A DNA stretch of 64,000 nucleotides from assembly GCA_973895155.1 (NCBI GenBank), contig OZ316895.1, forward strand, positions 12,834,001 through 12,898,000. The letters run 5' to 3'. Both the position numbers and the translations under genes were made by a program. Of this stretch, positions 58,332-64,000 are shown in pieces (within the stretch, counting starts at the first letter, position 1; every line of letters starts with the position of its first letter). The stretch comes from Marsupella aquatica. Lineage: Eukaryota > Marchantiophyta. The notes beneath the pieces were generated by a model, which searched no databases, was not told where the DNA came from, and saw only the letters and a program-made list of their open reading frames with translations.

Positions 58332-61300
58332 TCATTGCAAGGTTTGATAGCTACTACTGTTGGATCTTAACACAAAGGAGCGAGATCGTGAATGAAACGG
58401 ACTATGAACAGAGAACGATTTCTCTAGCCCGATAGCTTCATTAATATCGCTCACAACTTGGGTGAAATCTGGCCTATTTGCTGCAATTGGAGCTATACAC
58501 GAGAGCGCTACGTCTGCCATTCTCCACATCGATTCTGGGCTGTACATCCCTTGCAGATTCGGATCAGCCAAAGCTTGTATATCGTTTCTTTCCACCAACT
58601 TCCGCACCTGTCACCATTAGAGTGGGTTTCATACGATCAATTAGCTCAGGAGCTTCGAGGTTTGTAAATTCATTGGAAAGTCCCCATTCTCATAGAAAAA
58701 GATGTGGCCTGCCTAACGTGCGTCAATTAGTAGCACATTTGCAGCCTATATCATATCATGATGATTTACTCGGAGTTCTGCGAGGGGGATGTTGGCTCGA
58801 CCATTAGAGCAAGTCACCCCAGCCTAGTAAGTCTCCTTTTCCTGGAAAGAGGAGAATGGGCCGGAAGTGGATCGTCTATCCTTTGAAAACTCCAGTCGAT
58901 TCTTCTGATCCATGAATGTTCAGGTTCGAGATATAGAGTACTTGAGCGATAACAAATAAAGAATCTATGCAACAAAAAATTAATTATGATGAGATAACAG
59001 CAGAGTGGCTTACCCGGTCCACAAGAACGACTGGTGACTTTCCAGTCGAGTGCACACTGAAAGGAGGTAGCCCGGTAATGATCTCTGCTAGAACGACACC
59101 GAAGCTATATACATCGCTTTTGTAAGTTAGCCTTCCAAGGTGGTGGTACCTGATGGACATTAATTTGCATAAGATCAGCACACTAGAGGTGACATATATC
59201 AGGTAAACTTTGTGACGATTTAGTTCTTACCATCTACTATATTTTAAGCGGCAGTAAGGGACGTCCAGTTATATCTGCCAGGCAAGATTATTCACGAACA
59301 CGTACTGGGTCCTGGCCAGTCCCCTAGTAAATAATATGTTAAGTTGAACTTTTCAAGACTAGGTTGCAGTCCTGTCAACCTCCAATTTGAATTGGGTGGA
59401 AGTGTTCCAACAAATTACTAGCAAGTGGAGTGGGGACCAACTTCTTGGGAAGTAGCAAATCTCAGCCCCATTCAAATAAAATAATCAGTGCCTCATTAGG
59501 CTCTGCCATAGACTCTCATGTCAAGTACTTGGTCCAAATATTTTTGCCATGGCCAGGATCTGGCCAGTGCGCTATGAGCGAGTAATCACAAAAAACAAAG
59601 AGGGTTGCCCAGAGTGAGTAACCACAAAACACAAAGAGAGAAAACATCGACGGGACCAAACTTCATTCTCTAGAGCATTCATGCCTCTTCTGCATTCCAC
59701 TTTACTTCAGTTATAAAACACACATGCAGAATAAATCTATAGACCGCGTCTTCTTAAATTGGTGCGAGGGAGACATACTCGGGATCGAGGTAGCGGGGCG
59801 TGCCCTTCACACCCGTGGAATATCCAACGGTGTTTTCACCAGGTGTTGATTTTGAGAGCCCGAAATCAGCAACTTTTGCAGCCATGTTGTCATCAAGAAG
59901 TATGTTGTTTGGCTTCACATCTCTGTGTATTATGGTTGGATCACATCCTTTATGTAGGTATTCCAGCCCTGCATGGCAATCAGAAATTACGTCACAAAAT
60001 CCAAATCTCATCAGGAGAATAAGCTCATGCCCTATTGAAGTTAAGACAAAATTACCGACCAAACCAAAGCCATTGTAGTTACCTTTTGCGACATCCGCAG
60101 CGATTTGAAGCCTCAATTTCCAATCCAGTGTGCCTCGAGATTGTCCTTCATCTGCATCGAGCGAATGTTGCACATGATTACTCATTCCATGAAGTTCCCG
60201 GATTAAAGTTCAATAGGTCTTAGGCATACCTACGCTCATATGAGTATCAATCTCTGCTTGGCCCCTTCCATGCCCAAGTGATGGTCTGAGAAAGGAGAAG
60301 GTAACAGCAAACTCATGGAGAAACACAAGCTACTGGAATGGGAGTAGTTTTGTTTGTTTACCATGGAGCCAGTCTTGCAATGTACCATTCGCCTGGTATT
60401 CGTAGATTAAAATGAGCTCTTTTCCCTCATCGCAGTAGGCAATGAGAGATACCAGGTTTCGATGGTGCACTCTTGTGAGAATCTCAACCTGCGCACGTTA
60501 CGAATTGGTTTTCTATAAGGATCCGATAAGTTTAAAATCACGTTTTTTTCATCGTGGAGAGAACTTGTTTAGAAATACTGGAAATAGTTCTCAAAGCGTT
60601 AGCATGAGGCTATGGCACCTTGTGACATGTTATCATATGTGCCTGGGAAAAATGGAAACAATATGAAGTCAAGTTACTCCTCATACATACCTCTGTAATG
60701 AACTCGTGGCGACCTTGTTGAGATTGAACGTTATTCAGTTTGACAGCCACTTCTCTGTTGTCAAGCCATCCATGGAACACTGACCCATATGATCCTTGCC
60801 CAATTTCCACACTGAAATTGCGTGTTGCAATTTTTACTGTCTCGTAGGAGACACGTCCAACTTCTGCAGAGTTCAGGACTAATGGAGGTTTGCTTACGGA
60901 GGTGTCAAAGTCTGAAGCATTCCTCAAAGGCGTTGGTCGGGATGAAGTCTGTTTTTCTGTAAGCACGCTCAAAATTAGGAGGGAGAGTAGTCAAAACCAG
61001 GTATTCCCAGACTTTGTAGGATACAAAATGTTCTATTTGTCTAAAATACTAAACTACCCTCAAGAATTCACAGAACTCTGAACTGGCTGCAACATATTAA
61101 TTGGAAAATTGTCCCAGTACTAATAATCTCCAACAATCTTACAGCAGTTAGTTGTGGTGTCAGATTGATTGAAGCGGACAACTTTGCAATTTTGCTATTA
61201 TAATTTGTTGCGATCTCTAAAACAGCGAATTAAAAGAATGTTCAAACCCATTCATAAGATAACGAAAAAATGTAGGCACTGAAGATGAAATACTTCACAT

Positions 61301-63618
61301 AAACTGACACATTCGAAATACATAAAGCTTGGTCAGAAACAACAACGAACGAGATAAACGCACAAAACTAATAAAGCAAAACATTTAAGCATAATTAGTA
61401 CATGCTCACCTGCGATCGCAATCTCCCCGTTCTGAAGATGATTCCGTCTCTTCTTCTTTAAGTAAAAGCACCGAAGCAGTATACCAATTACGATTCCCAA
61501 CCCCAAAACAACCCCAGCTACAACACCAACGATGACTCCGAGGTTGGAAGATTTCTTCGTTGAGGCTGGGGTGACTGAGGATGCGTTCAACAAGCTATTT
61601 CCAGAGTAGCTACAAATCACATACAATGATGACTTATTACTTATAAATCCATTCTTGTAGAATTATCTGCCATCCAAGAATTAGACGCAATCCAACACTA
61701 CAAAAATTTTGTGAGGATCTTTCCCGTGTTTTATTGTGCTTGAATATCTAAAATGGTCGTCGGCCTTTGCTGTATACAGAATTATTTATTAGTAAAGCTA
61801 ATGTCATGACAAAAGGCCTAAATAACTTCTTTCTGGCTCACCTCATTGAAAAAAAAAAAATGATTACAGCAGGGTTATCCCATTTTGTGCGAGGTAGTTT
61901 ATCCTGTGACCACCTACAACGCATTTGGCAGAAAAATCTCTTCAAGTTGAAATTCTCTAATACATATACGTGCAACTATGTCTCCTTCCTAAAGCCTTCA
62001 ATATCCCCATCACTTTTAGATAATTTATTTTGAATTCCCGTGCGAGTTAGCTGAAACGAACAACCTTTCTAGTTCATTTCCAGTTCACTAACGATCAAGG
62101 TGTCTTATTGAAGCAAAAACATGCGCTATGGATGTAATCGGGGATGTAATAAAGAGGATGTTACATACTCAAAATCTGTGCCCAACTTTGTTACGAGGAC
62201 AGACGGTACTCCCCCCGACAGGTTGTTGTCATTTAAGAAACTACAAAAAATACGATCGAAGTGATCAGAAAATCGTCAGTTTTTCAAGAAACTACAAAAC
62301 CTTAATATCGAAGTGGTAAGGAAAACAACACTTACTGTTATCACCATTGATTCACAGAAAGTTGTGAACTCCGAAACACTCGACTGCCCTTTTTCAGTTT
62401 TGACTCTATTGTTAATGAATGTACAAGCTTAGTCAAAGGCTAATAACTTCCTTTGAACGAAATCGAATCTCACAACAATGTCATGTCTTGTAGAAATTTA
62501 TTCTCTGCATATGGAATAAACTTACAGAAAAATCAGATTTGGGATGGAAGCCAAAGACTCTGGAATGGACCCATACAAGTTGTTATGGTCGAGGTGACTG
62601 CAAAAATACACGAGAGAGAAAGTTAGCCTTCTCGAAAACATTTATAAATTAGAGCGGATGACCGATTGATTAGGCTCTGTAACCGACCAAATGGGCTACA
62701 ACAATCACCTCGAACAGAAACGAAGCTTATCAACCGTTAATAGTAAATCACTGCAATTTTTATTGTAGATTTTAAGTCTTGAAATTTACTGTGAAACATC
62801 TGTACAAAAATCACCACGCCATTTTTTCCAATCAATCGGATTCCGCAGACTTACATTTCTGTCAATGCGTCAAGTTGTGATATACTTTGCGGGATAGAAG
62901 CAAGGATGCCCATTCTTGACAGCATTCTGCACACAAGCATCACCCGGTCAATGTCTTGTCGTTTGTGAAGAACCTCAGTTTTATCCACTCATTCTAAGAA
63001 TATGTAGGAATAGATTCCAACAATCCGTTTCCAAGGTTGTGCTGTTTGAATCGAGCACCAGTCCACAATTCGTTGCAATCAACGTGGTTAACTTGAGGTG
63101 ACCAAAGGACTCCTGGGACTGTACGTCTTGAATTAGACTCACTGAGACTAGATTTGAGGTCTTTTTCTTCTCGTAAGGTCACGATTGTAACGAGCATGCG
63201 AACTTTCACTGATATATCTCTTGCACAAATGAATGCATCGGAAAGCAAAGGTAAAATTCAAAATTTGATTTGCACAAATCGGTTAAGTACATCAAATTTT
63301 ATCCCAGATAATACTGTCCTCCCTAACATGAGAGTCTACACCATCAAATATCCTGATCTATCTTTCATATGCTTCTCATTCTCATGATTGCATTTGGCTT
63401 CACTGGTTTAGCTTACAATGAACAGGAAATGTTTCAGATTGTAATTTGCCGCAAATTAAATTTTCCATCTCAAAGCTACGGAGAGAAAGCTCACAATTTA
63501 TCCACCCTTGCCGTCGTGTCGGATGTGCAATCCACCCAATCCCATGGTACTGGATAGCATGGGTCTCCTTGCCAATTTGTCAAATTGAAGCTTACCTGCA
63601 CGGCTGCTAGCGCATTCA
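58332..63618 (-). CDS. Malectin-like/LRR receptor-like Ser/Thr kinase C, 5' exons outside window
   Basis: Third paralogue. Exons present: 63618-63495, 62926-62855, 62597-62526, 62240-62169, 61609-61410, 60956-60691, 60488-60362, 60151-60083, 59968-59779, 59149-59014, 58607-58332, matching exons 4 to 14 of A and B. All phases agree. Seen: [20 protein letters not shown], three LRR exons of 72 bases, [17 protein letters not shown], membrane helix [20 protein letters not shown], kinase [30 protein letters not shown] and GTPRYLDPE. The Arg in GTPRYLDPE replaces the Gly of A and B in the P+1 part of the activation segment. HRDVKPNN differs from HRDVKSSN of A and B. The signal peptide and malectin-like exons must lie right of 64000; no part of exon 3 is found in the last 380 bases. 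Confidence 0.93.
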
Positions 63619-64000
63619 CTGCACCCAAGATGTCCCCACTCATTCTTAATTTCATCATCCAGAGTGAACTTCACATACATATCAGGAACTCATCCAGACT
63701 ACGAAGTTCTTCTTTGAGACGGACGAGCTCCTCCCCTGTTGCCGCAAACAGGGATACTTAGCTCCACATGAAGTTAATAGGCCCATGGCCAATCTTGGCA
63801 GCTCAATGGACTGTGTCCAACATTCAAGACCTTACAAATCGGTTGTTTAATCACTGACTATAGGTTTCAAGAAATCCGGTTAAATTAACCTATTGCTCCT
63901 AATCACTGACTGTAGCGAGCTGATATGTGCATCTCACAAACCAGGCACCGCGATTCAGGGCTGAGTCGTAAATTTCAGTTCCCGTAAGGCTTTCCAGCCA
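63619..64000. other. Intron 3 of kinase C (incomplete)
   Basis: By comparison with copies A (186-base intron) and B (330-base intron), the stretch up to the window edge is intron between malectin-like exon 3 and exon 4, at least 382 bases long. It was read on both strands and no other gene was found. Confidence 0.6.

Noticed and set aside
1-64000. tRNA, rRNA, CRISPR or bacterial operon features
   Set aside because: None seen by eye. Spliced genes make a bacterial reading untenable; a tRNA scan would be the decisive test for small RNA genes.

Overview
The window is nuclear DNA from a land plant. It carries spliced protein-coding genes with short GT-AG introns of about 50 to 900 bases. It also carries a plant-type malectin-like/LRR receptor kinase family, an NFXL1-type zinc-finger gene and much repeat and transposon debris. 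Small introns, close gene spacing and the mix of element families suggest a non-seed plant, most likely a bryophyte (liverwort or moss). That placement is inference; nothing here fixes the species.

Layout, left to right. (1) 31-8064, minus strand: 21 exons of an SRS2/UvrD-type DNA helicase whose 3' end lies off the left edge; all exon phases join without conflict. (2) 8.7-9.3 kb: a minisatellite with units of about 62 bases. (3) 9.9-25.0 kb: a repeat-rich accessory block. It is bracketed by two direct copies of about 490 bases (9936-10431 and 25039-25524); the right copy is the leader just upstream of NFXL1. Inside are a broken gene for an HUH-nuclease (Rep, Replitron-like) protein (12583-14131), a convergent unknown gene, and tandem-repeat arrays. 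One array is split by a 4.7-kb element (14379-19095) with a perfect 5-base target duplication, encoding a damaged protein with a plant-mobile-domain-like start and coiled-coil tail. A GC-rich stretch and a satellite based on TCGCGA follow. (4) 25545-29735, plus strand: intronless NFXL1. (5) 31.5-63.6 kb, minus strand: a tandem family of three malectin-like/LRR receptor kinases (A 936 aa, B about 920 aa, C cut by the right edge) with the same 14-exon plan, judged from A and B. A decayed LINE fragment lies between A and B. A long intact reverse-transcriptase ORF lies between B and C.

The host genes do not form one pathway. The helicase acts in recombination and repair, NFXL1 in RING/zinc-finger transcriptional control, and the kinases at the cell surface. 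The most notable material is the accessory block between the helicase and NFXL1, and the divergence within the kinase array, including an apparently lost splice acceptor in copy B. Exon borders were placed by eye from GT-AG sites, phase and family resemblance; no alignment or database search was run.
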